Origin: Rozella allomycis CSF55
Lineage: Eukaryota > Rozellomycota
Reading direction: 5' to 3'
Length of the DNA stretch: 64,000 nucleotides
Assembly: GCA_000442015.1 (NCBI GenBank)
Contig: KE561071.1
Span: 1 to 64,000 of the forward strand
In this document: piece after piece, positions 30,141 to 40,456 of the stretch
Layout of the letters: each line of letters begins with the position of its first letter
Position numbering within the stretch: the first letter of the stretch is position 1
Notes under the pieces: model-generated
The model's input: the letters and a program-made list of their open reading frames with translations, nothing else
Told to the model about the DNA's origin: nothing
The model's database searches: none
Program-made: the position numbers and the translations under genes

Positions 30141-30664
30141 TCATTTGCTCTCTGGCGTCTTTTGTACAACTTCATTTTCCAAGACGATCAGATCTCCATT
30201 TTGTATTTTTTTAACAAAATTAACAAATTTGGAGTTCTTGATTTTACTATCTTGAGCATCTAAGATGGACAACAAGCTCCCAGCAGCAACTGCTGTCTGA
30301 GCCGAATCTGACCTCAAATCATCTGATTTTTGTGTGTAGTAACTGAACTCCTTTGTCCATTCTGAAGATTCTTTATAGAATTGTTGGTGTCTATCCCAAA
30401 TCGCCTCAAACTTTATGTCTTCATTTAACTCTTGCTTAAATAAATCATTTTTCGCATTTTCATATGCCGCATTGAAATTTACCGATTCAAGTTCATTGGG
30501 AATGAATTGATGCGATTCATGGGCGTTTCCGAATTCAGCGGACCACGAACTTGATGCTTTTTTGAATCGGGAAACTTGACTGCTTGATTCCTATCTCATT
30601 GCACAGAATATTGTACCAATAGTCTGTGAGCTATCGTTTTGGAAGAGAAAGAATTGCAGTCCAT
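30141..30664 (-). CDS. Pex20-like peroxisomal co-receptor (Pex5 N-terminal-like)
   Basis: Exons are 30664..30617 and 30590..30141, giving 165 aa. Features shared with Pex20/Pex18/Pex21 and the N-terminus of Pex5 are a conserved Cys at position 3 (MDCNSF), which is the recycling ubiquitination site in that family, WxxxF-type motifs (WSAEFG, WDRHQQFY, WTKEF) that bind Pex14/Pex13, and the domain SKFVNFVKKIQNGDLIV near the end. There is no TPR region, so it is not a Pex5 receptor. It would help Pex7 import PTS2 cargo. It sits about 12 kb from PEX10. The 26-nt intron follows LL. Assignment rests on motif order, not on full-length similarity. Confidence 0.78.
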
Positions 30665-30731
30665 TATAGAAATTTCAAATGTAAATTTGTTAAAAGAAAA
30701 AATGAAAAAAATTGATTTTCATGTGGATTTA

Positions 30732-32333
30732 TTAATAAGATATGGAAAGTTTTTCTTGAGAGTTGGATTCTAATACGTTAGTTTGAACGTCGAGCATTTC
30801 TTGAGCCTTTGATAGCAAGAATGAACCATTTAAAGGAGAACATGCAAGTTTATATAGTTTGTAATCCAATAAAACATTATCATCTTTCATTAACATCAAA
30901 ATATCAAAATATTTTTGTATTGACATTGGAAGCATTGAATCTATGCCATCTGCATACTTTGTATTTGCATTAACGATTTCAATGTTAAATTTAGGATTAT
31001 TGCAAAATGAAGTTAGAAGATCAAAATAAAAGCGGTAGCCTCTCTTGTAGTTGAGCCCTTTTACAAGTTCATAAATTTCAAAGCAAGAATCCAGATCTTT
31101 TAATTCTGAAAATGCCTTCAAAAACAATTTAATGCACGCACCTCCTTTATGCAATTCAGATGAGTTCTTCATGTCATTGTAAATTTGGCGAATCATCGGC
31201 TCATTTTCAAGTGGCTGTTTCGTTAAAACCGAAAGATATATTGAAACTGATTGATCATCTTTTGTGACTATTTTTTGAAGGAAGTGCATGACTTTATCGT
31301 GCCTTTTATGGATTGAGTAGATTTTTATCAAATGGGAATTCAAAATGTCATCAAACTCCAGCTTTTGATTTACAAGCTTTTCAATGAAAGCCTCTATCGT
31401 TGCCAAACCAACTTTAGACTTTTCAAGTAAGCCGAGTACACAAGTCGCCAGTTTCGTGTCGAATGGAATGTTTTTGCCTTTAAATATTTTTATAACTTTA
31501 AAGCAATCATCACGCCTAAGAGATTTATTTAGTTGACTAAGAATTATTGTCGTAAGATGTTGTGCCTGGTTGTGCTTTTGATGAAACTTTATAATAAAGG
31601 ACTCATATACGGCTAATGCATCATTAAATTCATAGTGCTCTAAATATTTAACTATTAAGAGCCAATGAAATTCTGTCTTCTTGGGATACGTTTTAGTCAA
31701 TTTGGAAAAATACAAAGCCACAGAATGAAAACACTTTTTACTAAACAGTATATCAATTAAATATTTAGGTTTAATTGCATCAATATTTTCTTGCTCTGAA
31801 ATCGATTGAGTCAAATAATCCAAATCCTCGGGACTCAACTTCTTTAGCAAACTAACAACGTGCGAATCATTCTCATGCTTTATAACTTGAGAAACATAAA
31901 ATGGAATTATCTCTTTTGTATCATTTTGCTTCATTAACACCTCCATCAATGTTCCTAAATCCATTCCCGTAGAAGTATCTTGCTTCATTAAATGTAGCGC
32001 TTGTATCATCTTTTCAAAGTCTTTATTTAATGCATATATAATTGCCATATTATACACTATCTTCTTTTTGCACTCCATACTTAATTCATTAATACCTTCG
32101 CCCATGCTTTGAAAATAATTTATTGCATGTTGTCGAAGCTGTTCATACACACAGGATTTCTCAAAGAACATTAATGTTGCTTTCTCATCTTTCATTCCAG
32201 TTTGTTTAAACAAGTCAAGCGCTTCCTGGAATTTTTGATTTTGAATCAATGTTGCAAGTTGTGTAACAGAAAGAGATGAATACATTCTCATACATTTAAT
32301 TCCAATTAGATTCTTAACTATTCTACCCTGCAT
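30732..32333 (-). CDS. Mitochondrial pentatricopeptide-repeat (PPR) protein
   Basis: 533 aa, single exon, from the ATG at 32333 (MQGRIVKNLIGIKCMRMYSSLSV, a basic amphipathic presequence; an in-frame TTG lies upstream). Degenerate helical hairpins of about 35 residues run through the whole protein (LIQNQKFQEALDLFKQTGM, LNKDFEKMIQALHLM, LEHYEFNDALAVYESFI, LRRDDCFKVIKIFKGKNIPFDTKLATCVLGLL, SELKDLDSCFEIYELVKGLNYKRGYRFYFDLL). Such proteins bind specific mitochondrial RNAs for maturation or translation. The target cannot be read from the repeats by eye. It is divergent with the RKM4-like gene, with 36 bp between starts. Confidence 0.8.
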   Translation of the reverse strand: MQGRIVKNLIGIKCMRMYSSLSVTQLATLIQNQKFQEALDLFKQTGMKDEKATLMFFEKSCVYEQLRQHAINYFQSMGEGINELSMECKKKIVYNMAIIYALNKDFEKMIQALHLMKQDTSTGMDLGTLMEVLMKQNDTKEIIPFYVSQVIKHENDSHVVSLLKKLSPEDLDYLTQSISEQENIDAIKPKYLIDILFSKKCFHSVALYFSKLTKTYPKKTEFHWLLIVKYLEHYEFNDALAVYESFIIKFHQKHNQAQHLTTIILSQLNKSLRRDDCFKVIKIFKGKNIPFDTKLATCVLGLLEKSKVGLATIEAFIEKLVNQKLEFDDILNSHLIKIYSIHKRHDKVMHFLQKIVTKDDQSVSIYLSVLTKQPLENEPMIRQIYNDMKNSSELHKGGACIKLFLKAFSELKDLDSCFEIYELVKGLNYKRGYRFYFDLLTSFCNNPKFNIEIVNANTKYADGIDSMLPMSIQKYFDILMLMKDDNVLLDYKLYKLACSPLNGSFLLSKAQEMLDVQTNVLESNSQEKLSISY

Positions 32334-32369
32334 TGCCAAATTAAGAATAGAGTAGGGTACAAGCCACAA

Positions 32370-33653
32370 ATGGAAAAAAACTACTTGGAATGGTTAAAGG
32401 CTTACGGGGCTACTATTTCAGATAAAATTAAAATATCAAAAAGTGAAGAAGATGGTTTCGGATTGTATTCTGTTGATTCAATACAAGTAGCTTTTGTACT
32501 CGAGTTATAGTAGTTAGAAAGACGAAGTTTTGTTCGAAATCCCAAGATCTTTAATATTAAACGAAAAAAACTCAAAATTTGATGTATCTTGTATTTCTGA
32601 CACTTGGCTGAAACTAATGGCCCTCATAATACTGGAAAAACATTCACTTGATTCTTTCTGGAAACCATATCTAAGTAATATGAGAAAGTCTTTTTAAAGT
32701 GATATGCTTCCTGAATCGTTTAGCACTCCTCGCTTTTGGAGCCCTAAAGAAAAAGAATATCTCAGTGAAACAAATTTGAAGTACCACCTTGAAAATGATT
32801 CCTCTATCGAGCCAAGTTTCAAATCATGCATAAAAGTATATTTTACTATCGTTTTAAGAAAAGAAAAGTTTGAATGAAATGACAGATGAGGAAATTGAAA
32901 AGCAGTTCCATATAGCTGGGTCAATTGTGTCATCTTATTCATTCACCGAAGATGACATTATTCAAATGGTCCCTTTGGCTGATGTTCTCAACCACAAAAC
33001 TGGTTTCAATAATGTACTGGTCTTGTTTCTCTACAATTAGGCTCGACTATTTTATGATAGGGAATGCTTAAGAATGATTGCGATTCAGCCAATACATAAA
33101 AATGACCAAATCGTAATTTTTTACTCTTTTCATTTTCCAGTTTAATACCTACGGTGAGCTCGGAAATTCTCAGCTCTTACTGAGATATGGGTTTATAGAA
33201 AAAGAAAATGCATATAACGATGTGGAAATTATTGCAACAGAAGTGACAGATTCTGTCGAATGTGAGAACAAGGAAGAAAGAATTGACCTCCTACTTGAAG
33301 ATGAAGTTATAGATGAGTAATGAATGTAACATTGATTTTTTAGTTTTTTCGTGATATCTAAAGAAAATAAAGTTCCCAATTCATTGATAGCAACTGTCGC
33401 TATTTTGTTAATGACAAAGGAAGAATTTCGACAATTTGAAAGGACGGTTGACTGGGAAGAGCTGGTCTCAAAGAATAGGCGATCATTGAAAACTTTAAAC
33501 GTTGTGAAGCGCGTATATTCTGATCGCATCAGTAAATTGAAAAAATCAAGGGACGAATTGAGTGGTCATGGGAGCAACAGTATGAAAGAAAACATAGCGC
33601 TGCAACTCATTAACGAAGAAATAGATATTTTAGAAAATGCATTAATTTATTAG
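32370..33653 (+). CDS. RKM4: SET-domain protein lysine methyltransferase (Rkm4/SETD6 type)
   Basis: Exons are 32370..32486, 32518..32674, 32702..32835, 32864..33013, 33041..33112, 33141..33316 and 33344..33653, giving 371 aa. The SET domain shows DGFGLYSVDSI, DEVLFEIPRSLILN, SFWKPYLNMLPESFSTPRFW, SYSFTEDDIIQMVPLADVLNHK and FNTYGELGNSQLLLRYGF. This matches the Rubisco-LSMT-type family that methylates ribosomal or chromatin proteins, with a helical substrate-binding C-terminus. The intron at 32675..32701 (27 nt) ends in TG. The AG two bases earlier (32698-32699) breaks the frame. The last 12 nt overlap the end of DAP1 on the other strand. Confidence 0.88.
32675..32701 (+). other. 27-nt intron with TG 3' end in the RKM4-like gene
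   Basis: It begins GTAATA and ends AAAGTG. Excision gives KPYLNMLPESF. The AG two bases upstream would give a 25-nt intron and a frameshift. Confidence 0.65.
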
Positions 33654-34096
33654 CTCACCAACTAGTTCATATTTTCCTTCAAATAAAGTTTGCCATTCTT
33701 TGGCGGTCTTTTTTTGTGACTCTGACAGTTCTTCGGCTTCATCTTTATTAATCTCAACTTTATTATTGGCAAGTCCATATGTTGCATCTTTTCCCGCAAA
33801 AACACCATAAGGAGCCCCAGGTCCGTAAAATTGACTTCCTGACGTGACGTCAAAAACGAGTCCGTTGACAGCCAAGTAAATTTTGTTCTCCGTCTCTTCA
33901 TTCAACCCATTATATTTTGCAAGAGTTTCTTTTGTGATCTTTTTCATAATTCGATTTTCGTTTGGTTTATCATGTCCTTTCTTCCAGTAGCCAGTCAGCA
34001 GCAAAATTGTTAAAACTATCAAATTTTAAAGAGTTATTTACATGCTAAAAAAATTGAAACTAATATTTCCCCAGTCCAATCGCCAGAATGAAACAT
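33642..34096 (-). CDS. DAP1: Membrane-associated heme-binding cytochrome-b5-like protein (Dap1/PGRMC family)
   Basis: Exons are 34096..34042 and 34015..33642, giving 142 aa. An N-terminal TM helix (GEILVSIFLAFLTILLLTGYW) is followed by the MAPR cytochrome-b5-like fold (TKETLAKYNGLNEETENKIYLAVNGLVFDVTSGSQFYGPGAPYGVFAGKDATYGLAN). The YGPG and FAGKDA motifs are family hallmarks, with heme-ligand tyrosines in place of b5 histidines. In fungi Dap1 supports Erg11 and sterol synthesis at the ER. Its 3' end overlaps the convergent RKM4-like CDS by 12 nt. Confidence 0.93.
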
Positions 34097-34152
34097 GCGA
34101 AATTAAAAAATTATGACGACAAATTTCGGAAATCCTCTGTTTACAAAACAAA

Positions 34153-35768
34153 ATGCTTGGAGGGATTTCAAAGACATCGTCAAATCGGCAAAGGACAAGG
34201 GATGAGAGTATAAGAAAGCAGGCGGAATTTTCACTCTCAAAGAAAAAGAATCTCAAAAGTCCATCCAAAATTATCCCCTTAAAGCATTTTCAATTAATAA
34301 TGTCAGATCCTGTTTCTCCTGGATTGACAGTCTCTGATGTGGCCCAAGTTATGACTGCAAGAAGAGTTGATGCGGTGACTGTGATGAACAAAGAAGGCAA
34401 CTTGGTTGGCATTTTAACAGACAATGATTTAACAAGGTAATTTATTCAATTATAAAACCATTTAGACGTGTTATTGCAGAAAAAGGAGACTTATCTGTTT
34501 TAAAGGTTAAGGATGTAATGACAACTTCCCCAATTTTTGTTGATCATGACACACATGTTACTGATGCTCTTAACGAGATGATAACTGGTCAATTTAGGCA
34601 CCTGCCTGTTTTGAAACATGGAAAACCTATAGGGTTTTTAGATATTACGAGGTGCGTTTTGGGAAGCTTAGACAAGCTTGGCGGTTTAATCCAAAGTTCA
34701 ACGCTTGATAGCGTGATAAAGACACCTCCATTGTTTCTGCCTTTAAAAACGACTGTCTACGAAGCTTCGAGGGTAAAATTGTATTTCTTCATTTTTAGGC
34801 AATGAAAAGAGACAACCAAACGTCAGTACTAGCTATTGATGACCAAGGAAACGTGAAAGGAATTTTTACTACTAAAGACATCGTTTTACGTGTTCTTGCC
34901 GCAAAGCTTGATCCTAATACAACTTCTTTAGTCAGAGTTGTGACACCAAACCCACAAACAGTGCCCCAAAACATGACTGTTGTTGATGCACTGCGTTTCA
35001 TGAATGGTAATTATAATACGCCCAAAGTGTAAAGAAAATAACTTTTATCATTTACCTATGGTCAATGATTCAGGAAAGGTTGTTTTTGTCGCCGATATAC
35101 TACAACTTTCATACTACCTCGCCAATCAGGTAATTTTTAGTTTTGAGCTTCATTAGATTCGCTCAACCCAAAATTCTAACGGCTTCTGGAATATTAATGG
35201 AAACGACTCATTTGCAGAAAGTGAATCAAATTATTCGTACCTGGATGAAAATATAATCAAATTAAATGAAGACAGTGATTTTTTCACGTCTCCTATCAAA
35301 AAGCCTGTGGAATCAGATAATGAGACACTAGCTTCAAATTCCTTTATTCAAGATGAATTAGTAAATAGTTTCACATTTCGGCTTGAATCATGCATCGGGG
35401 AATCAATACTTCGCTTTTCAGGGTACAATTTAATTCACGATTTGGATAGAAACAACTTTGACGAGTTCAAAAAACAAATTTATGATGTTTTAAACTTGTC
35501 TCGCCATTCACAAATTCTTATATCTCACTCTAATGGCATGGTAATATTGTCAGACCAAGATCTCGAATTTGCAAAAAGTATTGCGACACAGAAAGGTCAG
35601 CATTCAATTTCACTGAAAATAACTGAATGCAAAAGAAAAAAATCGTCGATTTCATTTGTTACTGCTACTGCCTCAGCGGCGGCCTTTGTTGGAATTGCTG
35701 GTGCGGCACTCATATATCTTATTAAAACAAAACCTGACACATTTTTTGGCCTGTGGAATAAAGATTAG
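34153..35768 (+). CDS. Quadruple CBS-domain and PB1-domain protein with C-terminal TM (fungal Mug70 type)
   Basis: Exons are 34153..34436, 34466..34772, 34799..35006, 35035..35129 and 35157..35768, giving 501 aa. Four CBS motifs form two Bateman modules (VAQVMTARRVDAVTVMNKEGNLVGILTDNDLTRRV, VKDVMTTSPIFVDHDTHVTDALNEMITGQFRHLPV, AMKRDNQTSVLAIDDQGNVKGIFTTKDIVLRV, NPQTVPQNMTVVDALRFMNENNFYHLPMV). Next come a PB1-like region (ILRFSGYNLIHDL) and one hydrophobic helix near the end (ATASAAAFVGIAGAALIYLI). CBS pairs usually sense adenine nucleotides. A tail-anchored topology is inferred. Introns are 26-29 nt. Confidence 0.9.
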
Positions 35769-35795
35769 AACCTATTAGAATTTTATTTTATATTT

Positions 35796-37121
35796 TTAAT
35801 TAAATGCGTCGTTAATATCACCAGTTTGGTCGGTTATCGGTTTCGTTAATCTTTGAGGTCGCCCTCTACGCATGTTTGAGGGTATTTCTATAGATCTTAC
35901 CTCACCTTGAAAATCAACTTGTTTTAAGTTTCCTTCCTTTTCATAATTAGACTCGTTATGATGGAGAAGAGTCAGAGGGGAAGTCAGTTCGAAAGACTAT
36001 TTCGGTTTTCTAAAGGAATTACTAAAGGGTTAAGCGAATTTTGAGAATTGTTGAGTTGACATATCACATCATGAACTTGGAAAATATTTGGTCGCAGTAA
36101 CGGATCTTTCAAAAATATCCAATCTTCTCAAGCCATTATCTTGGAATTACCTAAGAGCTGCACATACTCCACAGGATACTCATGCAATTTTTCCCTTGGC
36201 CAATTACTGTTTGCAGCGCCTAGAGTTGTTGAAAAGGGTAATTGGAAAGTTGTGACGTAAAAAATTAAAACACCAAACGCCTTTATAACATTATTTAGAA
36301 CATATTACCCAGATATCTACTTTTTCAGTAATAGGATGTCTTCTGTATAAATCTACTATTTCTGGGGCCCTGTATGCTGGGGTTGTTTGTGTGTTCAATT
36401 GATCTTGTAAGTTTTTAACATTCTGGATATGAATATTCTCAATCCTCTCAGTCAGGCAACTCCCGAAATCACATATTTTTAACTTTCCAGTATGATCTAT
36501 CAATATGTTCTCTGCCTAAAAATTATGAGATCAGAAAGTACTTTTATATCGCAATGTATGATTCTAAACTTCTTGTCGTGCAAACATGAAATACATTCAG
36601 AAATCTGTTTAGATATACGTATGATTGTGTTGAATTCAAATTTTTCATTTATTTTCTCCCGCTGTTGAAGTGTGTCCAAGAGGGAGCCATCTAGGATTAA
36701 GGTGAGAAACTAATTGTTTTACTTGAACAATGCTCCATAAGGATATATGCGTACTTACTCTTTACAGTATCAATTTCAAAGCCCAAAAGATTTACAATTC
36801 TACCAGATGCATTAAGGGCTTCCTAAAGATGTATTTTTTCATTCTATTACCATTATTTGAATTTCTTTCCGTGCTATATCAGATTTTGAGCTGTCATGCA
36901 TTGGTGAAACTTTTAAGACTACTGTATCATTGCTATCATTAAACTTTCCCAAGTATATATGGGAGAAACCACCTAGTGTCAACGAGAAAGGCAATAATAC
37001 CCTGAGCAATATGTTTTACTATTAATAAAGATCTTGATTGAACAACTATGTTTTGTTGAACAGCGAATGGTCCATTGTTTACATTCATTTGTAATTTATA
37101 GAGACCGACAATTTCAGACAT
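35796..37121 (-). CDS. Ark/Prk/AAK1-family (NAK) serine/threonine kinase
   Basis: Eight exons: 37121..37001, 36972..36851, 36822..36723, 36690..36542, 36515..36309, 36280..36151, 36123..36023 and 35996..35796. They give 376 aa. The Gly-loop GGFSHIYLGKF, HCDIKAENIL (catalytic loop), DFGSCLTERI, and the NAK-specific activation segment TTPAYRAPEIVDLYRRHPITEKVDIW are clear. They are followed by DPLLRPNIFQV in the last lobe and a short basic tail (MRRGRPQRL). In yeast and animals these kinases phosphorylate endocytic adaptors and Pan1-like proteins in clathrin/actin endocytosis. It lacks the long regulatory tail of AAK1. It is tandem with the YANK kinase, starting 52 bp after the latter's stop. 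Confidence 0.9.
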
Positions 37122-37173
37122 GAAATATATTCTCATTAAATGTAGAAATGTTAATTTACAAAGAAAAAATTTA

Positions 37174-38827
37174 TTATGCTGTAATTTCATTTACAGTACG
37201 AGATTGGATAATATCCTTTACTGAATTTTCGCATTTTTCTTTTCCGGTGGTATCAATAGACCCTAAAATTAGTATATCCTACAAAAGAATTTTAATAAAA
37301 TAGGGAAGAAAAACGAAGTTGCAAAATTCATACTCTTTACCTGATCAGAAGTTAATTTGGTATCGGCAGGGAGAGGCGGTGCCAACTCACCGTCAACTTT
37401 AGCATCTGCCGCACCTTCAGGTCCATTTAATGACATTTCAGATTTTGTTGCCTGAGACAAATGCGCTTGAATCATGTTAGGATTTTCTTCTCTTAATTTT
37501 TCAAGTTTTTCAGCTTCTTTCAAAATTTCTAACATGGCTTCTGCAGTCTTTGATTTCTTCCCATTTGTTGCATTTGTACAGAATGGAGTGAATTTGTCTT
37601 CAATTATCTGCATCTCTTTAGAAAGTTTGGTTTCGCCTGGTTTATATTGTCGCTTCTTTGCCTTCAATGGGTTGTCTTCCAGAAGAAGTTCTTCTAACTC
37701 ATACGTAGCATCGAAATTGGCCCTTTTTTGCTATAATAAGACAATTATAATTAATACATCAGGAATGAAAGGCGCTGTCAACTCCTTCTTAACGAGCAGG
37801 TCCCAATCAAGATCCTGAAACCAAGGATGGGCTTTGATTTCTTCAAAGCCTGCTCCACGACAACCTAATCTCTCAACAGGATTTCTAATGAGCAACTTTT
37901 TGCTTTAAAATATTATTATTACATTCTTTATAAAATCTATACATTCTCCTGACAAATCAGGTGTTGGCTCTGGAAAATGTGGATTATCTTCACAGATGCT
38001 TTGTATAAGAGCATCATTAGTCTTCCCTCTAAAGGGGCGCTTTCCAAAAACACATTCAAATAGGAGAACCTTTTAAGGATTGTCTGAATGTTTACCCCCA
38101 AGCTCCACCAATCAACTGTTTGTAAATAACCTTTCTTTTCCAAAATTTCAGGAGCCATGTATGCCATGGTTCCAGCGACTGATTTTAACAGTTTATCGTC
38201 AGTTGGAAGATATACAGCAATATTGAAATCGGTTATGTGTACATGTCCTTAAAACAAACCTCTCATTGGATTACCATTTTCATCAAGCAAAAGATTATCT
38301 GGCTTCAAATCACTATGATTCAACATACGTTTTTTTACCGATGTACGACTTTATTGGAATGAAGATACCGGATGGCTTCAGATATTTCGGCTGCATAAAA
38401 TCGCACTTGTTTTTCGGGGAGATTAAATTGACGATCCAGGTGATATCTTAAATCTCCTCCAAGCATGAGGTCAATAACCATGAACATATTTTCATCATCT
38501 TGAAACGCATATCTCATATTCACTATGAAAGGATGCTCCAAGTTTTCAAGCAATATCCTTTCTTGGATAATATTATCAACCGCTTTCATTTTAATGCATT
38601 TTTCTTTATTGATGTATTTTAGGGCATACATCTTCTTATCATCTTTCTTTTGAATAATACGGACCTATTCATATTAGCTATTTATGTATCATACTTTGCC
38701 AAAAGCACCTTTACCAACGGACCTTAATAAATGAAAGTGCATTAAATCCACTAGATTATTTGACTAATCTTAACCTACCATCTCCATCTAAGGATACTTC
38801 CTCTTCTTTACAACAAGATAAACCCAT
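37174..38827 (-). CDS. AGC-type kinase of the STK32/YANK family
   Basis: Nine exons: 38827..38779, 38750..38695, 38664..38339, 38312..38275, 38247..38096, 38069..37923, 37895..37758, 37730..37341 and 37278..37174. They give 466 aa. The N-terminus MGLSCC is a dual-acylation signal (Gly2 myristoylation, Cys palmitoylation), as in STK32. Kinase landmarks are GKGAFGKV, YALKYINKEKC, LGGDLRYHL, HRDLKPDNLLLD, DFN in place of DFG (typical of YANK), GTMAYMAPE, VDWWSLG and ERLGCRGAGF. A family-typical C-terminus follows (NFDATYELEELLLEDNPLKAKKR). The last intron is 62 nt (37279..37340), the longest in the window. An alternative 27-nt intron ending in CG there would give a different short tail. Confidence 0.9.
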
Positions 38828-39041
38828 ATATCCTATAAAATACTTAGTATTTCGTTACGTGAGTATGTATTTTGGTTGAAGAAAGCTCACAACCGGTTGC
38901 CAAGGTGTTTACCTAACAATTAACAAACGAATAATAAAATTCTTCATTTTTTAAATTATGTGATTAAAATAAATTGTTCTTCGGTATATTTTAAAAAATA
39001 TTTTTATGATGAATTGCGAATTTTCCAACTTCCTTTATTAA

Positions 39042-39601
39042 ATGACAAATTTGGTTATCCATCAAGATTTCGCATACGTAAGTTAACTGGGATTAATAAA
39101 TAAGTGTATTTTAGCATCATCGACAATGGCATTACAGGTCTTGTTTGCAGGGATGCCCATTGGGAAGTTACGAAAGCAATTGAAAGTTGATGTAAGAGAC
39201 TTTAAATCTTCATATCAAGTACCCTGATATGGGATCGGGGCGTTATGCTGCAAAACTGAACCACAATGATTGGGAAAAATTCAACAACTATCAAAGAGCA
39301 CATCAAAATTATGTCGAGGTATCGATGAAAGGAAAAAGTAAATACAGGGGATAGCAAGTGCGATCTCGCTTGAATTATTGTCTGGAATCTTCTATCCTCG
39401 TTATTCTGCTTTCTTGGGACTGGCTTACATTATAGGAAGAGAAGTCTATGCTATGGGATATAGAAAAAGAGGTATGAAAGCAAAAGATTCGATAAAGGAC
39501 CCAAAGGAAGGATGGCTGGGGCATTAATTGTTGATGTTAGTTTAGTAATGTTATTTGGAGGTGCCGTTTATGGCTCCTTGAAAAGTCTTGGATTTTTCTG
39601 A
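39042..39601 (+). CDS. MAPEG-family microsomal glutathione S-transferase (MGST3-like)
   Basis: Exons are 39042..39077, 39105..39191, 39220..39318, 39348..39471 and 39498..39601, giving 149 aa. It is a four-TM protein with the MGST3 signature FNNYQRAHQNYVEGIASAISLELLSGIFYPRYSAFLGLAYIIGREVYAMGY. The first helix (FAYCILASSTMALQVLFAGMPIGKLRKQLKVDYPDM) is assembled over three exons. Such enzymes conjugate or reduce lipid hydroperoxides with glutathione in the ER. Introns are 26-29 nt. It is convergent with the pseudouridine synthase, with 6 bp between stops. Confidence 0.92.
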
Positions 39602-39607
39602 AGCCAG

Positions 39608-40424
39608 TTAATCCGTTTTTATTAAACTCTCCAGGCTATAATTTGTTTTTACATTAATATGACTTCTTTTATCAAATGGCAAGATTAGTTCCTTTGCATG
39701 TAACATCATCCTTTCTCTCTGCCCTCCCCCAGTTTCGTATATATAATCGCCCACTATCATTTAAAACAACATTAATTTACAAATTGGATGACCTAAAGAT
39801 TTCATCGTTAGTCTAAGTTGATGTTGTCTACCAGTTTTCGGGTACAATCTTACAAATGAAACTTCGCGATTATTTCCATCTATGAAGATGTGGCCGTGGT
39901 TAACAAATTCAACTAATGTTTCACAACGCTAAACAATATATTTTGTTATCATGTACCTTTGATTCTGGAGTTTCTTCCTCGACAACTTTCATCGCAATTG
40001 GATGATTTTCATCTCTTGCAATTTTAATGCAAACATGGTTTTCGGTAAAGCCAACATGGCCTACTACGATTGCTTCATAAACTTTCAACACTGATCTCCT
40101 CTCAAACAATTTAGAAGCATATCGAGCAGCCTTTTTATGCAATGCTATGCAAATGGCCCCTGAAGTGGCGTGATCTAGTTGATGAACTAAATACACTTTC
40201 TCATTTATTAGATATGGAAATGCTCTTCGCATAATATCTGCCAAATTCGGGTTGTTTAAGTGATCTGACTCGCTAGCTTTTGAATTTAAGTCTATTTTAA
40301 GATCGTATAGTTTGTCAACTACAATATAATCTTCGTCTTTATATAAAATATCCATCTGTCTCTCTTTATCATCATCTACTTTAATTATAATCCTGTCTTG
40401 TTCTTTTTTCACAGTGTAACACAT
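39608..40424 (-). CDS. RluA-family RNA pseudouridine synthase (RPUSD1-like)
   Basis: Exons are 40424..39957, 39928..39781 and 39753..39608, giving 253 aa. YKDEDYIVVDKLYDLKIDL and the catalytic motif VHQLDHATSGAICIAL (Asp nucleophile in HxLDxxTSG) place it in the RluA family. ALHKKAARYASKLFERRSVLKVYEAIV, LYPKTGRQHQLRLTMKSLGHPILGD and MMLHAKELILP follow. The HQLD variant and the ALxxKAA block are closest to RPUSD1. An in-frame Met 17 codons upstream (40475) would overlap the divergent gene, so the start at 40424 is preferred. It leaves 32 bp between the starts. Confidence 0.9.
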
Positions 40425-40456
40425 TACGAAAAATCTTAAATTCTTAATCTGAATCA

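Noticed and set aside
39078-39114. 37-nt intron in the MGST3-like gene that seemed to break the frame
   Set aside because: A canonical 27-nt intron (39078..39104) ending in AG keeps the frame and completes the first TM helix, so no unusual splicing is needed.
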